Origin: Trinickia dabaoshanensis
Lineage (GTDB): Bacteria; Pseudomonadota; Gammaproteobacteria; Burkholderiales; Burkholderiaceae
Reading direction: 5' to 3'
Assembly: GCF_002879885.1 (NCBI RefSeq)
Contig: NZ_PNYA01000019.1
Span: forward strand, 62,001 to 126,000
DNA length: 64,000 bases
The notes beneath the pieces were generated by a model that was not told where the DNA came from, searched no databases, and worked only from the letters and a program-made list of their open reading frames with translations. Position numbers and translations under genes: made by a program. The number at the start of each line of letters is the position of its first letter. Position 1 is the stretch's first letter. Below, piece after piece: positions 45,136 through 54,610 of this stretch.

Positions 45136-45588
45136 ATGCCACGTTTTGCCCGCTTGTTCGAAGCCGCAGCCGATACGTTGAACGCGTTCTATCAGACCGT
45201 CGGGGACGGCAACATCGACGCGTTGATGGCCCTTTGGATCGACGAAGAGTTCGCGAGCTACGTGAATGCGGGCGGAGCGCACTGGCACGGCGTGGATCAG
45301 ATCCGCGCCGGGCTGGTTGCGCTTGCCGATGCGCGCGCACTGCCGACGGCTATCGAGCCGCTCGACGTGCGCGTGTACGACAGCCTCGGCACGGTCGTCT
45401 ACACGGTCGCGGAAGCGCATCGGTTGCAAGAACCGCTCGCGCCGTCGCGGATGATCTACGCAACCTACGTCATGGTTCACGAGCGCGGCGAATGGCGAAT
45501 CGCGCACATTCATGCGAGTCCGATGCCGGAAGAAACGGCCACCGACTTCGCTGCCAAGATTCGACACGGACAAGGCGCATTGCATTGA
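45136..45588 (+). CDS. NTF2/SnoaL-like family protein
   Basis: A 150-residue soluble protein with the NTF2-like fold pattern: an N-terminal helical stretch (ADTLNAFYQTVGDGNIDALMALWID), then alternating beta strands (VVYTVAEAHRL, MIYATYVMVHERGEWRIAHIHAS). The latter is the typical SnoaL/ketosteroid-isomerase-like end. Catalytic residues are not recognisable, so activity is unknown. It sits 162 bases after waaF and 52 before a hydrolase gene on the same strand. Confidence 0.8.
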   Translation: MPRFARLFEAAADTLNAFYQTVGDGNIDALMALWIDEEFASYVNAGGAHWHGVDQIRAGLVALADARALPTAIEPLDVRVYDSLGTVVYTVAEAHRLQEPLAPSRMIYATYVMVHERGEWRIAHIHASPMPEETATDFAAKIRHGQGALH

Positions 45589-45640
45589 CCGGCCGGCAAC
45601 CGATAGCCGGCCGAGGCGATTACAGGATTTGGGGACGGTC

Positions 45641-46699
45641 ATGAGCACGACACATGACAAACGGGCTTCGTCACCGGCTGCGGGGGCCGCGGCCACCGAA
45701 ACGTTGGTACAACTGCTCTACAACCCGCCCCGATGGCTCCCGACGAGCCATGCCCAAACGATCGTTCCGGCCCTCTTCGCACGCCGCCCGGCCGTCGAAT
45801 ATCGACGCGAGCGATGGGATACGCCCGACGGCGATTTCATCGAACTCGACTGGCTCGCCTACGGCGCCGGTACCGGAAACGACGCTGCCCCGCCGCCCGA
45901 CGCGCCGCTGTTCGTACTCTTTCATGGGCTCGAGGGCAGTTCCGATTCGCATTACGCGCGCGTCCTGATGGCATCGGCTCGTGCGCTCGGATGGCATGGC
46001 GTCGTGCCGCATTTTCGCAGTTGCAGCGGACCGATCAATCTGGCGCCGCGCTTTTACCATCTCGCCGACAGTGCCGAGGTGGACTGGGTCTTGCGGCGGC
46101 TGCATGCGCAGCATCGCGGGCCGCTCGTCGTCGCAGGCGTCTCGCTCGGCGGCAATGTCCTGTTGCGCTGGCTTGGCGAACAAGGCACGGATGCGGCGTT
46201 CGTGTCGGCGGCGGCCGCGATTTCGACACCATTGGATGTGCATGCCGGCGGGCGCGCGCTTTCGCAAGGTTTCGCGCTCGTTTATACGATGAGCTTTCTG
46301 AAGACGCTCAAGCGCAAGGCGTTGAGCAAGCTCGAGCAGTATCCCGGGTTGTTCGACCGGGATGCGATGCTGGCCTGCCGGACGATGTACGAGTACGACA
46401 ATGTCGTGACCGCGCCGATCCACGGTTTTCGCAATACGGAAGAGTATTGGACCCGAGCGACCACGCGCCCGCTGCTGCCCGACGTCGTCGTGCCCACGCT
46501 CGTGCTCAACGCGCGCAACGATCCGTTCCTACCGAGCGCCGCGCTGCCCACGCATGCCGAAGTGTCGCGTGCGATCGAGCTCGATCAGCCTGAAGCCGGC
46601 GGGCACGTGGGCTTCATGACCGGGCCCTTCCCGGGCCGGATCGACTGGCTGCCTCGGCGCGTATTCAATTTTTTGGAGCCGCACGCGCACGATGGATGA
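45641..46699 (+). CDS. YheT-type alpha/beta-fold hydrolase
   Basis: A 352-residue serine hydrolase of the YheT/EMB8 family. Motifs are WLPTSHAQTIVPALF (family N terminus), LFHGLEGSSDSHYAR, and the nucleophile elbow GVSLGGNVLL with Ser. A VVPTLVLNARNDPF segment follows with the acidic residue; the His is in AGGHVGFM. This family hydrolyses esters, but the natural substrate is unknown. The ATG at 45641 begins the conserved part; the frame is open 43 codons further. It overlaps the following gene by 8 bases. Confidence 0.87.
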   Translation: MSTTHDKRASSPAAGAAATETLVQLLYNPPRWLPTSHAQTIVPALFARRPAVEYRRERWDTPDGDFIELDWLAYGAGTGNDAAPPPDAPLFVLFHGLEGSSDSHYARVLMASARALGWHGVVPHFRSCSGPINLAPRFYHLADSAEVDWVLRRLHAQHRGPLVVAGVSLGGNVLLRWLGEQGTDAAFVSAAAAISTPLDVHAGGRALSQGFALVYTMSFLKTLKRKALSKLEQYPGLFDRDAMLACRTMYEYDNVVTAPIHGFRNTEEYWTRATTRPLLPDVVVPTLVLNARNDPFLPSAALPTHAEVSRAIELDQPEAGGHVGFMTGPFPGRIDWLPRRVFNFLEPHAHDG

Positions 46700-47267
46700 C
46701 ATCGTCAAAGCCGCGCTCGCCAAATGGCCGAACGTGCCGCATTGCACGGGATGGCTGCTGCTGGACCGGCGCGGACAATGGCGGATGCGCGACGAAGGCG
46801 CGCAAGCGCGCGGCGAGCTTGGCACGACGATCCGCCATGCGGCGCTCGTCGGCTTCATCGAGCGCAATTACGCGTGTGACGACGGGGGTTGCTGGTTCTT
46901 TCAGAACGGGCCGCAGCGCGTTTATGTGGAATTGGCTTATACACCGTGGGTGGTGCGGCTGGCCTTGCCTTCACCCGGTTCACCGGTGCTGACGGACCAG
47001 ACCGGCGCCGGGTTCGAGCCGGCGGCCGTGTATATCGACGACGAAGGCGGCGTACTGTTCGCCGATCGTTCAAACCCGCAACGGATCGCCGTGTTGCACG
47101 ACCACGACCTCGACCTGTTTGCGCAATTGGCCGCGCTCGACGAATCGGGCACGACGGGCACGCTCGAATGGCGTCCCGGCCATGTGCTCGCGGTCGAGTC
47201 GGTGCGGCGCGCCGATATCCCCGCGCGCTTCGGCTTCGTCGCCAGCCCGGCGGCGGCGCAGCGTTGA
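46692..47267 (+). CDS. DUF2946 family protein
   Basis: A 191-residue soluble protein, MDDIVKAALAKWPNVPHCTGWLLLDRRGQW, with the repeated pattern ERNYACDDGGCWFFQNGPQRVYVELAYTPWV of DUF2946. This protein is often next to the YheT-like hydrolase in Burkholderiaceae. It is beta-rich and has no recognised catalytic site. It overlaps the hydrolase gene by 8 bases, so the two are translated together. Confidence 0.85.
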   Translation: MDDIVKAALAKWPNVPHCTGWLLLDRRGQWRMRDEGAQARGELGTTIRHAALVGFIERNYACDDGGCWFFQNGPQRVYVELAYTPWVVRLALPSPGSPVLTDQTGAGFEPAAVYIDDEGGVLFADRSNPQRIAVLHDHDLDLFAQLAALDESGTTGTLEWRPGHVLAVESVRRADIPARFGFVASPAAAQR

Positions 47268-47340
47268 ACGCCGGAGCGCGTTCGCCCTTCCTTTTCCGTT
47301 CCCTTTGAAACCGCGGGTCTGCCCCAATTGCGGCGAAGCT

Positions 47341-47366
47341 CGATACATATAAACATATATATGACT
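47341..47366 (+). promoter_or_regulatory. AT-rich palindrome upstream of the GntR gene, candidate operator
   Basis: Within a GC-rich region, 47345-47363 is almost pure A/T and contains the perfect 10-base palindrome CATATATATG (47354-47363), 39 bases before the GntR start. A GntR-family regulator commonly binds a short palindrome at its own promoter. No matching second site is seen upstream of the transporter gene. Confidence 0.4.
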
Positions 47367-47401
47367 GGTTGACCGTATTAATCCTTTCGAGCGGAGTTCC
47401 C

Positions 47402-48124
47402 ATGCAGGCCGACGACCGACTTCCTCGCTATCAGCGTCTGCGCGACGAATTGGCCGCTCAGATCGCAGAGCATCGCTGGCGTGCAGGCGAGGCCATCCCC
47501 ACCGAGCAGGAACTGTCGCGCACCCACGGCGTTGCCGTGGGCACCGTGCGCAAGGCCATCGACCAGCTCGTCGCGGAAGGCATGCTCGAGCGCTTTCAAG
47601 GGCGAGGCACGTTCGTCCGCCGGGCCAGCTTCGACGGCTCGCTGTTTCGTTTTTTTCGTTTTCAGAATCGCCGCGGAGAGCGGCGCGTTCCCACGAGCCG
47701 GATTCTGTTGCGCGAAGTCGTGCCGGCGCCTTCGGCCGTCAGCGCCGCGCTCGGCATCGACGCCAATGCGCGCGTCATCCGTATGTCGCGGCTTCGTCTC
47801 CTCGACGATCATCCGATCCTCGCCGAGGAGATATGGCTACCGTATGAGCGCTTCGAGGCGTTTGCCAAGCTGCCCACCGAGGAAATCGGCGACCTGCTCT
47901 ATCCGGTCTACGAGGCGCATTGCAATCAGGTCGTCGCATCGGCCAGCGAAACCCTGACCGTCGAAACGGTCGACGCGATGCATGGGCGGATGCTGCGCAT
48001 CGCCCCGGGTACGCCCGTCGTCGTCATCGAGCGGCTCGCTTACGGCTACGACCGCCGCCCCCTCGAATGGCGTCGCTCGCGTGGGCCGGCAAGCGAGTTC
48101 CTCTATCAGGTGGAGATCCGCTAA
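47402..48124 (+). CDS. GntR family regulator (HutC/UTRA subfamily)
   Basis: A 240-residue repressor. Residues about 1-75 are the GntR winged helix (YQRLRDELAAQIAEHRWRAGEAIPTEQELSRTHGVAVGTVRKAIDQLVAEGMLERFQGRGTFV). Residues about 85-235 are the UTRA ligand-binding domain (SRLRLLDDHPILAEEIWLP; TETLTVETVDA-like; PGTPVVVIERLAYGYDRRPLEWRRSR), so it senses a small effector. The start is the ATG at 47402. It leads the transporter and amidohydrolase genes and probably controls them. Confidence 0.9.
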   Translation: MQADDRLPRYQRLRDELAAQIAEHRWRAGEAIPTEQELSRTHGVAVGTVRKAIDQLVAEGMLERFQGRGTFVRRASFDGSLFRFFRFQNRRGERRVPTSRILLREVVPAPSAVSAALGIDANARVIRMSRLRLLDDHPILAEEIWLPYERFEAFAKLPTEEIGDLLYPVYEAHCNQVVASASETLTVETVDAMHGRMLRIAPGTPVVVIERLAYGYDRRPLEWRRSRGPASEFLYQVEIR

Positions 48125-48235
48125 AGGCATGCGGACGCGCGCGATCGACGCATGGGTTCGCGGACGACGCGCGCACCGATGAACGGTAATACATGGGCCC
48201 AATCCATACGAAAGCGGCCCCACAGGAGACATGCG

Positions 48236-49528
48236 ATGTTCAGTTGGTTCAAAGATATCTCCCCGGTCGAGCGACGCACGTTTTGGGCTTGTTTCGGCGG
48301 CTGGGCACTCGACGCGCTCGATGTTCAAATCTTCAGCCTCGTGATTCCGGCGATCATCGCCGAGTGGGGCATCGGTAAAACGCAGGCCGGGCTCGTGAGT
48401 GGGGCGACGCTCGTCGCGTCCGCGCTCGGCGGGTGGATCGCGGGCGCGCTCGCCGACCGCATGGGCCGCGTTCGCACGTTGCAGTTCACCGTCGCGTTCT
48501 TCTCCGTATTCACGTTCGCCTGCGCGTTCGCGCACAATTTCCAGCAGTTTCTCGTACTGAAGACATTGCAAGGGTTGGGGTTCGGCGGCGAGTGGGCAGC
48601 AGGCGCGGTTCTCATGGCCGAATCGATTCGCGCGCAGCATCGAGGCAAGGCCATGGGCACGGTGCAAAGCGCTTGGGCCATCGGCTGGGCAGCCGCCGTC
48701 GTCTTGTATTCGGTCATGTTCTCGCTGATGCCGAGTGCGATGGCATGGCGCACGATGTTCGCACTCGGCCTGTTGCCGGCCTTGCTCGTGCTTTATCTGC
48801 GGCGCGGCGTGCCGGAGCCGGAAGCACCCGCGGGGCGCCCGGCTTCGCAGGCCGGTGCCGCGCCGAGCATGCCGTTGCTTGCAATCTTTTCGCCGAGCGT
48901 GCTGCGCATGACGCTCATCGGGGCGCTGCTCGGCGTGGGCGCGCATGGGGGCTATTACGCGCTGATGACGTGGCTACCCACGTATCTGAAGACCGAGCGT
49001 CACTTGTCGGTGTTGGGAACCGGCGGTTATCTGGCCGTGATCATCGTCGCATTCTTTTGCGGCTGCGTGGCAAGCGCTCAACTGCTCGACCGAATCGGGC
49101 GCCGCGGCACCATCTTGCTGTTCTCGATTGCTTGCGTCGCCACGGTGCTCGTCTATCTGTTCGTACCGCTGACGAACGCAGCGATGCTCGTCGTCGGATT
49201 CCCACTCGGTTTTTTCGCTGCGGGCATTCCGGCCAGCATGGGTGCGCTCTTCAACGAACTCTATCCGCGCGGCATGCGCGGAACCGGCGTCGGGTTTTGC
49301 TACAACTTCGGACGCATCGTCTCGGCGGGCTTCCCCGTCATGGTCGGGCACCTGGCCCAGACAACCTCGCTCGGCTTCGCCATCGGCGCCGACGCCGCGA
49401 TCGCGTACGCAATCGTGGTCTTCGCCGTGTTGATGCTTCCGGAAACGCGCGGACGCGCCCTCGCGGAGAACGAAGCCGGCGCGACCGGACATCGCGCATC
49501 GCCCGATGTACAGACCGCCGGCCATTGA
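48236..49528 (+). CDS. MFS transporter, organic-acid/sialate-like symporter
   Basis: A 430-residue major facilitator with about 12 TM helices. The N-terminal opening ERRTFWACFGGWALDALDVQIFSLVIPAI and the loop motif GALADRMGRVRTLQF (D-R-M-G-R) fit MFS families that take up carboxylates (AAHS or SHS type). AGGAG lies 7 bases before the ATG at 48236, which settles the start. It lies 111 bases after the GntR gene and 82 before an amidohydrolase, so the three are probably one catabolic unit. The substrate is not known. Confidence 0.88.
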   Translation: MFSWFKDISPVERRTFWACFGGWALDALDVQIFSLVIPAIIAEWGIGKTQAGLVSGATLVASALGGWIAGALADRMGRVRTLQFTVAFFSVFTFACAFAHNFQQFLVLKTLQGLGFGGEWAAGAVLMAESIRAQHRGKAMGTVQSAWAIGWAAAVVLYSVMFSLMPSAMAWRTMFALGLLPALLVLYLRRGVPEPEAPAGRPASQAGAAPSMPLLAIFSPSVLRMTLIGALLGVGAHGGYYALMTWLPTYLKTERHLSVLGTGGYLAVIIVAFFCGCVASAQLLDRIGRRGTILLFSIACVATVLVYLFVPLTNAAMLVVGFPLGFFAAGIPASMGALFNELYPRGMRGTGVGFCYNFGRIVSAGFPVMVGHLAQTTSLGFAIGADAAIAYAIVVFAVLMLPETRGRALAENEAGATGHRASPDVQTAGH

Positions 49529-49610
49529 TCGGCGTCGGGCGCGCCGACAGCGATAACGACGAGCCCGGTAGCACCACTACCGCAGTCATTGGAACCGAGG
49601 ATTTTTGGCT

Positions 49611-50507
49611 ATGTCGACAAACGCCGCGCGCGCTACGGGCGCGGATACGCTGCACGGGGCAAGCACCGGCGCGATCACGGCAATCGATACTCACGCTCAC
49701 GTTTTTTCGAGGGCTCTTCCGCTCGCGGCGGCCCGCCGGTATGCGCCCGCGTATGACGCCCCGCTTACCCGGTATCTCGCGCAACTCGATCGACACGGCA
49801 TTTCGCACGGCGTGCTCGTGCAGCCGAGCTTTCTCGGCACCGACAACGGTTATTTGATGGGCGCTATCGCGCGGGCACCGCACCGCTTGCGTGGCATCGC
49901 CATGATCGACCCGGAGGCCGTAGCGACCGATCCTAGCTCGCTCGACGTCCTCGCGCTCGGCGGTATCGTCGGCATCCGGTTCAATCTGTTCGGCCTGCCC
50001 GATCCCGATCTTGCCGGTGCCGCGTGGCAAACGACGCTGCGCAAAATCGTCGCGCTGGGCTGGCAGATCGAAGTGCACTGCGAGGCTCAGCGGTTGCCGA
50101 ATGTCTTGGGAGGGCTGCTCACGCAGACCGGCGAAGCGATCGACATTGTCGTGGATCACTTCGGACGCCCCGACCCGGCTCTCGGGATTGCCGATCCCGG
50201 CTTCGGCTATTTGCTGACGCTCGGCGCGACACGACGCGTATGGGTCAAGTTGTCCGCGGCGTATCGCAATGCCGATCCGCTGAGCGCCGGCTCGCTCGAG
50301 GGCACGGCACTGGCGGCGATGCCCTTGTTGGAAACTGCCTTCGGGCTCGACCGGCTCGTGTGGGGCAGCGATTGGCCACACACCCAACATGAGCGCGGCC
50401 ACGATTACGATTGCGCGTATGCGCTGGCAAACAAGCTGCTCCCGACGCAGCGGGCGCGGCAGGCCGTGCTCGTCGATACGCCGGCTCGCCTGTTCGGTTT
50501 CGCATAA
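49611..50507 (+). CDS. TIM-barrel amidohydrolase, 2-pyrone-4,6-dicarboxylate hydrolase-like
   Basis: A 298-residue metal-dependent hydrolase of the amidohydrolase_2 group. The N-terminal IDTHAHVF carries the HxH metal ligands. Other marks are DFVVDHFGRPD-type (IDIVVDHFGRPDP) and the C-terminal VWGSDWPHTQ with Asp. These are the marks of the LigI-like/lactone hydrolase family. It cleaves a lactone or similar ring, but which is unknown. Likely co-transcribed with the MFS transporter. The ATG at 49611 is preferred over the TTG at 49605. Confidence 0.87.
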   Translation: MSTNAARATGADTLHGASTGAITAIDTHAHVFSRALPLAAARRYAPAYDAPLTRYLAQLDRHGISHGVLVQPSFLGTDNGYLMGAIARAPHRLRGIAMIDPEAVATDPSSLDVLALGGIVGIRFNLFGLPDPDLAGAAWQTTLRKIVALGWQIEVHCEAQRLPNVLGGLLTQTGEAIDIVVDHFGRPDPALGIADPGFGYLLTLGATRRVWVKLSAAYRNADPLSAGSLEGTALAAMPLLETAFGLDRLVWGSDWPHTQHERGHDYDCAYALANKLLPTQRARQAVLVDTPARLFGFA

Positions 50508-50663
50508 CCGGCCAGTATTGGGCGGAGAGCATGTCGCGACGCTCGCGGGCGGGGTTCGCTTTGGCGCAGAATGTCGCTACGTTAAGCGCGACCGGGGCGC
50601 ACAGGGCGTACCGGCAGCCCGTCGGCAGGCTGCTAAGATAAGCGCCCCTCGAAGGAGCACGAC

Positions 50664-51140
50664 ATGCCTGAATTGACCCATTTCGACGCAGCCGGCCAGG
50701 CTCATATGGTGGACGTCGGCGGCAAGGACGAAACGAAGCGGATCGCCGTTGCGCGCGGCTCGATCCGAATGAAGCCCGAGACATTTACACTGATCCGTGA
50801 CGGCAATGCGAAGAAGGGCGACGTGATCGGCGTCGCCCGCATTGCCGCGATTCAGGGCGCTAAACGCACGGCCGATTTGATCCCGCTTTGCCATCCGCTC
50901 GCGCTCACGCGCGTGGCAGTCGATTTCGCGCTCGACGAGGCGATGCCTGGAGTGCACTGCAAGGTCCAGGTCGAAACGCTCGGCCGCACGGGCGTGGAGA
51001 TGGAAGCGCTCACCGCCGTGCAAGTCGGCCTGCTGACCGTCTACGACATGTGCAAAGCCGTGGACCGCGGGATGGTCATCACCGATGTGAAGGTGATGGA
51101 AAAGCATGGGGGGAAGTCGGGGGATTGGGTGGCTCCGTGA
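50664..51140 (+). CDS. moaC: Cyclic pyranopterin monophosphate synthase
   Basis: Second step of molybdenum cofactor synthesis: converts the MoaA product of GTP to cyclic pyranopterin phosphate. The 158-residue protein has [18 protein letters not shown], then [18 protein letters not shown] with the family signature, and [26 protein letters not shown] precedes the ATG at 50664. No other Mo cofactor genes are in the window. Confidence 0.95.
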   Translation: MPELTHFDAAGQAHMVDVGGKDETKRIAVARGSIRMKPETFTLIRDGNAKKGDVIGVARIAAIQGAKRTADLIPLCHPLALTRVAVDFALDEAMPGVHCKVQVETLGRTGVEMEALTAVQVGLLTVYDMCKAVDRGMVITDVKVMEKHGGKSGDWVAP

Positions 51141-51201
51141 AGCAACGCCAACCTCGGACGCTCGCCGGTATGTCGCTCAGCGTCCGCGCCCCTCCTGCCG
51201 G

Positions 51202-52983
51202 TCAATCGCCGCTATCCTCCTCGTCATCCGACGACTTCGGCGCAGCCCCATAGCGCTTGACCAATTCCGCCTTGAACGACGCCAGCTTGGGTTCGTCGTC
51301 GCACAAGTCATACAGCGCCGAGAGCTGCGACGGCCAATCGTGCAACACCAGCGCGAAGATCTTCAGCCGCTCCACCGTATCGAACGCTTGATCCGGCTTC
51401 CCGTCGAGCGCCAGCAACACCGCGTATCGACGCAGCACCGTCTCGCCTGGCAGTAGCGCCAGCGCCTTTTCATGCATGTCGATCTTCGTGCGCAGATCGT
51501 TGCTATCGATCGGCAGCAACGTCGCCATCCCATACTCGCCCCACGCCCCGAACAGCGTCGACGGCGCCGCCCGGTATTGCTCGGCGGGGTGTGCGCCGTA
51601 ATACAGCACCTCCGAGCGCGCGTAATCGCGATAAATCGGCAAGAGCGCCGCCAATCCGCCCAATACGACGAGCCATTGCAGCCCCAACGCAAACCGCCCC
51701 GGCACGAAGGTCAACGGCTTCGTCTCCAAGATGCCGAAGATGAACATCGCAGGCAGCAGGAAGAACATGTACTGCTGCGGATACTCCACCAGCGCGTGCA
51801 TCAGCAACGCACCGATGAGGGCAAGGCCGAAAACGCGCTCGACCGTATGCGGCGCGCGCAGCACGCGCCACAACCAGGTCAGCAGCCCCAGCAACACGAC
51901 GCCAAAACCGAGCACACCGGTTTTAGCGAGCAAATCGATGACGATGTCGTGCGAATTGTTGGCGATTTCGACGTCGCCCAATTGCTTCACTAGCGCGAAT
52001 TCGAAACGCGGAAACTCGCCCCAACCCACGCCCAGCAACGGGTGCCCCTTGAACATCGTCCAGCCGTACTTCCACATCGCAAGCCGCAGGACGAATTGCC
52101 CCTTGTCCTGAAAGCGGTGTGCGGCCGACACGTCCAATCCGAGCTGGTAACGCGCGTTGGCCCAGCGAGTGGCCATATTCACCGCGATGAACAACACGAC
52201 GAGCAGAACCGGAATCATCCACTCCCGCGTGCGGCGCCCGGAAAAAACGTTCGCGCGCGGCGCGACGAGCGCCATCCAAAATCCCGCGACGACGATGACG
52301 CCCGTTTGCAGCCAAGGCCCGCGCGACACCGTCAGCGCCTGCCCGAGAACACAAATCGCCGATACGACCGCCCAAACGAGGACGTTTATACGGCGCGTCT
52401 GCACGAGGTACATGGCGCCGGCCAGCGCGAACGCGATCACGGTGGCGAGGTGGTTGGCCTGCGCCATGTTCCCGAACGGCCGCCGGTCGGTCGTGACGTT
52501 ATAAGCCACCACGAACGGGGCGAATTTCGCTTCCGCATGAAAAAGCTGCACCACCTGGCAAAACACGGCGAACAGACCGCCCACGACGAGCGCGGTCGCC
52601 ATCCAGCGCAACGCCGTATCGGCCGCCCCTACGCGCGCAAGGCCATACCCCGTTTGCACGGCCATGAAGCCCGCCAAGAGGAAGCCCGCGCCGAGCCATG
52701 CCATCGAAGGCTGCGCGAGAGGCAGCACGAATGTCTGTAAGACCAACAGCGCCCCGAAGGCGAGCGGGACCAGCGCCACGGTGGGCATCGCGTACTGCGC
52801 CCCCTGCCGCTCCGACAGCACCAGCAGCAGCACCGAAGCGCCGACCAGCAAATACAGCGAGAGCGCCGTGAACTCCGCGTAGAAAGTTGGGACCGGGTAC
52901 GTATGGTTGGTGACCGCGTACGGCAGCAGCGCCGCGAAAGCCAGGGACGCAAACGACAAATAACGGGCAGATGGAGAAGTCAT
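51202..52983 (-). CDS. pglL: PglL-type O-oligosaccharyltransferase
   Basis: A 593-residue integral membrane enzyme of the Wzy_C/O-antigen-ligase superfamily that transfers lipid-linked glycan to Ser/Thr of periplasmic proteins such as pilin. It has about 11-12 TM helices. The Wzy_C pattern (WGEFPRFEFALVKQLGDVEIANNSHDIVIDLLAKTG, with the catalytic-type His in NNSHD) lies around residue 340, and a PglL_A-like soluble C-terminal domain is in the last 150 residues. The gene lies 80 bases after the pilin gene on the same strand, an arrangement known for PilO/PglL and PilA pairs. The start at 52983 begins the first TM helix. Confidence 0.85.
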   Translation of the reverse strand: MTSPSARYLSFASLAFAALLPYAVTNHTYPVPTFYAEFTALSLYLLVGASVLLLVLSERQGAQYAMPTVALVPLAFGALLVLQTFVLPLAQPSMAWLGAGFLLAGFMAVQTGYGLARVGAADTALRWMATALVVGGLFAVFCQVVQLFHAEAKFAPFVVAYNVTTDRRPFGNMAQANHLATVIAFALAGAMYLVQTRRINVLVWAVVSAICVLGQALTVSRGPWLQTGVIVVAGFWMALVAPRANVFSGRRTREWMIPVLLVVLFIAVNMATRWANARYQLGLDVSAAHRFQDKGQFVLRLAMWKYGWTMFKGHPLLGVGWGEFPRFEFALVKQLGDVEIANNSHDIVIDLLAKTGVLGFGVVLLGLLTWLWRVLRAPHTVERVFGLALIGALLMHALVEYPQQYMFFLLPAMFIFGILETKPLTFVPGRFALGLQWLVVLGGLAALLPIYRDYARSEVLYYGAHPAEQYRAAPSTLFGAWGEYGMATLLPIDSNDLRTKIDMHEKALALLPGETVLRRYAVLLALDGKPDQAFDTVERLKIFALVLHDWPSQLSALYDLCDDEPKLASFKAELVKRYGAAPKSSDDEEDSGD

Positions 52984-53063
52984 GAGTATGGGAGCGTCGG
53001 CAACCGGCGCACTATACAAAAATTTCCTTTCACTGTGCGAAGCCGTTTACTCCCGGCGCACCA

Positions 53064-53642
53064 TCAAGCCCGGCATTCCGGCGGCGCGAGGTTGGCCGGC
53101 AACGTCGCCGGCTCGAGCGGAGCCGGTCCCGAGCCGGGCGCCGGAAGCGAAGACCCTTGCTTACCCGCAGCAAAACATTCCCACGACATGACCCCGCCCT
53201 GGACGGCGCCCGCTTCCAGCGCCACGCGCGCGGTGGGCGGATCGGACGCGTCGGGTACCGACGGAACGAGCACCAATGTATCGGTGCCCGCCGGGGACAC
53301 CCGCGCCGTAAAGCGGACGGAGATTTCTCCGGTCGTATCGTCGATCGCGATGGCGTCGATGTTGCGGGTGCCGGGCGGCGCGACGTATCCGCTGCCGAAG
53401 GGACTGCCCGCGGCGGCGTTCTCGGCCACCGCAAGGCGCGCCCCCGAGGCGAGCGCCAACCCTTCCCCCACCCGGCTGCGACCGAGGTAATCCTGGTAGG
53501 CCGGCACGGCATAGGCGGCGACGATCCCCACGATCGCCAGCACGATCATCAACTCGATTAGCGTGAAACCGCGTTTGGCGCGGCGCGGCGGCACGGCGGC
53601 CGACACGAGCCGGCGCGCTAGGTTGAAAAAAACGGCGGACAT
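53064..53642 (-). CDS. pilA: Type IVa-like pilin
   Basis: A 192-residue major-type pilin. A leader of about 25 residues ends in the cleavage motif [34 protein letters not shown], with Glu at position 5 of the mature protein and the N-terminal hydrophobic spine. The globular part is beta-rich. The C-terminal region begins with a Cys ([12 protein letters not shown]), ends in a second Cys (PPECRA), and is Pro/Ala/Ser-rich, so the pair may bound a disulphide D-loop. GAGGAG lies about 9 bases before the ATG at 53642. It sits next to pglL, so it is a likely glycosylation substrate. Confidence 0.85.
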   Translation of the reverse strand: MSAVFFNLARRLVSAAVPPRRAKRGFTLIELMIVLAIVGIVAAYAVPAYQDYLGRSRVGEGLALASGARLAVAENAAAGSPFGSGYVAPPGTRNIDAIAIDDTTGEISVRFTARVSPAGTDTLVLVPSVPDASDPPTARVALEAGAVQGGVMSWECFAAGKQGSSLPAPGSGPAPLEPATLPANLAPPECRA

Positions 53643-53785
53643 CGCGAACACGCTCCTCGAAGGACGGCCCGCCGGCAAATGGGCGGGCAACCAATGGGGA
53701 GCGTATCCACGCCGCGCTAACGGCGACAGTCGGCCGATCGGCTAGGCGCCGGCTCGCAGCGTGAATCGGTAGGTATCGGCGGGCA

Positions 53786-54529
53786 TCAGTGCGTTTGGCG
53801 CGAGCTCGTCGTATTCGCCGCCGCGCGGCGGGACAGGCGGCGCTTGAGCCAATATCCGACGAGCACGACGAGCAGCGCGCCGGCGATGTGCGCCCCGTAC
53901 TCGGCGAGCGGCGTATCGAGCAACGGCCAACGATCGCCCGCGGGATCGTTGATGATGAGCCCGCCCGCGATCCAGCCGAGCAGCGCCGCGCCCAAGGTCA
54001 CGATGACGGGGAAGCGGTCGAGCATGCGCAGCACGAGTGTGCTGCCCCAGACGATAAGCGGAATGCTCACGACCAAGCCGAAGATCACGAGCGCGATCCG
54101 GTGCTCCGGATCGGCCGTCTCGGCCGCACCCGCGATCGCGATCACGTTGTCCAGACTCATCACGGCATCGGCGACGATGATCGTTTTGATCGCCGCCAAC
54201 AGCTTATCGGCGGGTTTGATGTTTTCGTGGGCCTCGTGCGACGGTGCCATGAGCCGCACGCCGATCCAAAGCAGCAATAGGCCGCCGCCGAATTTGAGGA
54301 ACGGCACGTCGAGCAACGCAACGGCGAACACGATGAGCACGACGCGCAGCACGATCGCGCCCGCCGTGCCCCAAAGCACGCCTTGCATGCGCTGGGAGGC
54401 CGGTAACTTGCGGCACGCGAGCGCAATGACGACGGCGTTGTCGCCGCCTAGCAAAATATCGATGACGACGATCTGAAAGACCGCCGCCCAATGGAGCGTC
54501 GTTAGAAATTCGAGCATAGCGTCGAGCAT
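53786..54529 (-). CDS. TerC family integral membrane protein (YjbE type)
   Basis: A 247-residue membrane protein with about seven TM helices. It has two Asp-containing TerC repeats, VIDILLGGDNAVVIALAC and ADAVMSLDNVIAIAGAAE, which are the family signature. Members are linked to metal homeostasis or tellurite resistance; the transported ion is not known here. Starts at ATG 54529 or, four codons later, at 54517. The frame is open 8 codons upstream. It is separated from sucD by a strong terminator. Confidence 0.85.
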   Translation of the reverse strand: MLDAMLEFLTTLHWAAVFQIVVIDILLGGDNAVVIALACRKLPASQRMQGVLWGTAGAIVLRVVLIVFAVALLDVPFLKFGGGLLLLWIGVRLMAPSHEAHENIKPADKLLAAIKTIIVADAVMSLDNVIAIAGAAETADPEHRIALVIFGLVVSIPLIVWGSTLVLRMLDRFPVIVTLGAALLGWIAGGLIINDPAGDRWPLLDTPLAEYGAHIAGALLVVLVGYWLKRRLSRRAAANTTSSRQTH

Positions 54530-54570
54530 GGGGCAATCGCCGTTCCAGAGCAACCAAAGGCGACAGCCAT

Positions 54571-54610
54571 AAAAAAGCGAGGGAGCACGGATACGCTCCC
54601 TCGCTTTTTT
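54571..54610 (-). terminator. Strong bidirectional-type terminator after sucD
   Basis: AAAAAAGCGAGGGAGC pairs perfectly with GCTCCCTCGCTTTTTT (54571-54586 with 54595-54610) around an 8-base loop, giving a GC-rich stem with A/T flanks. It lies about 100 bases after the sucD stop and would end transcription of sucCD on the - strand. Confidence 0.85.
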
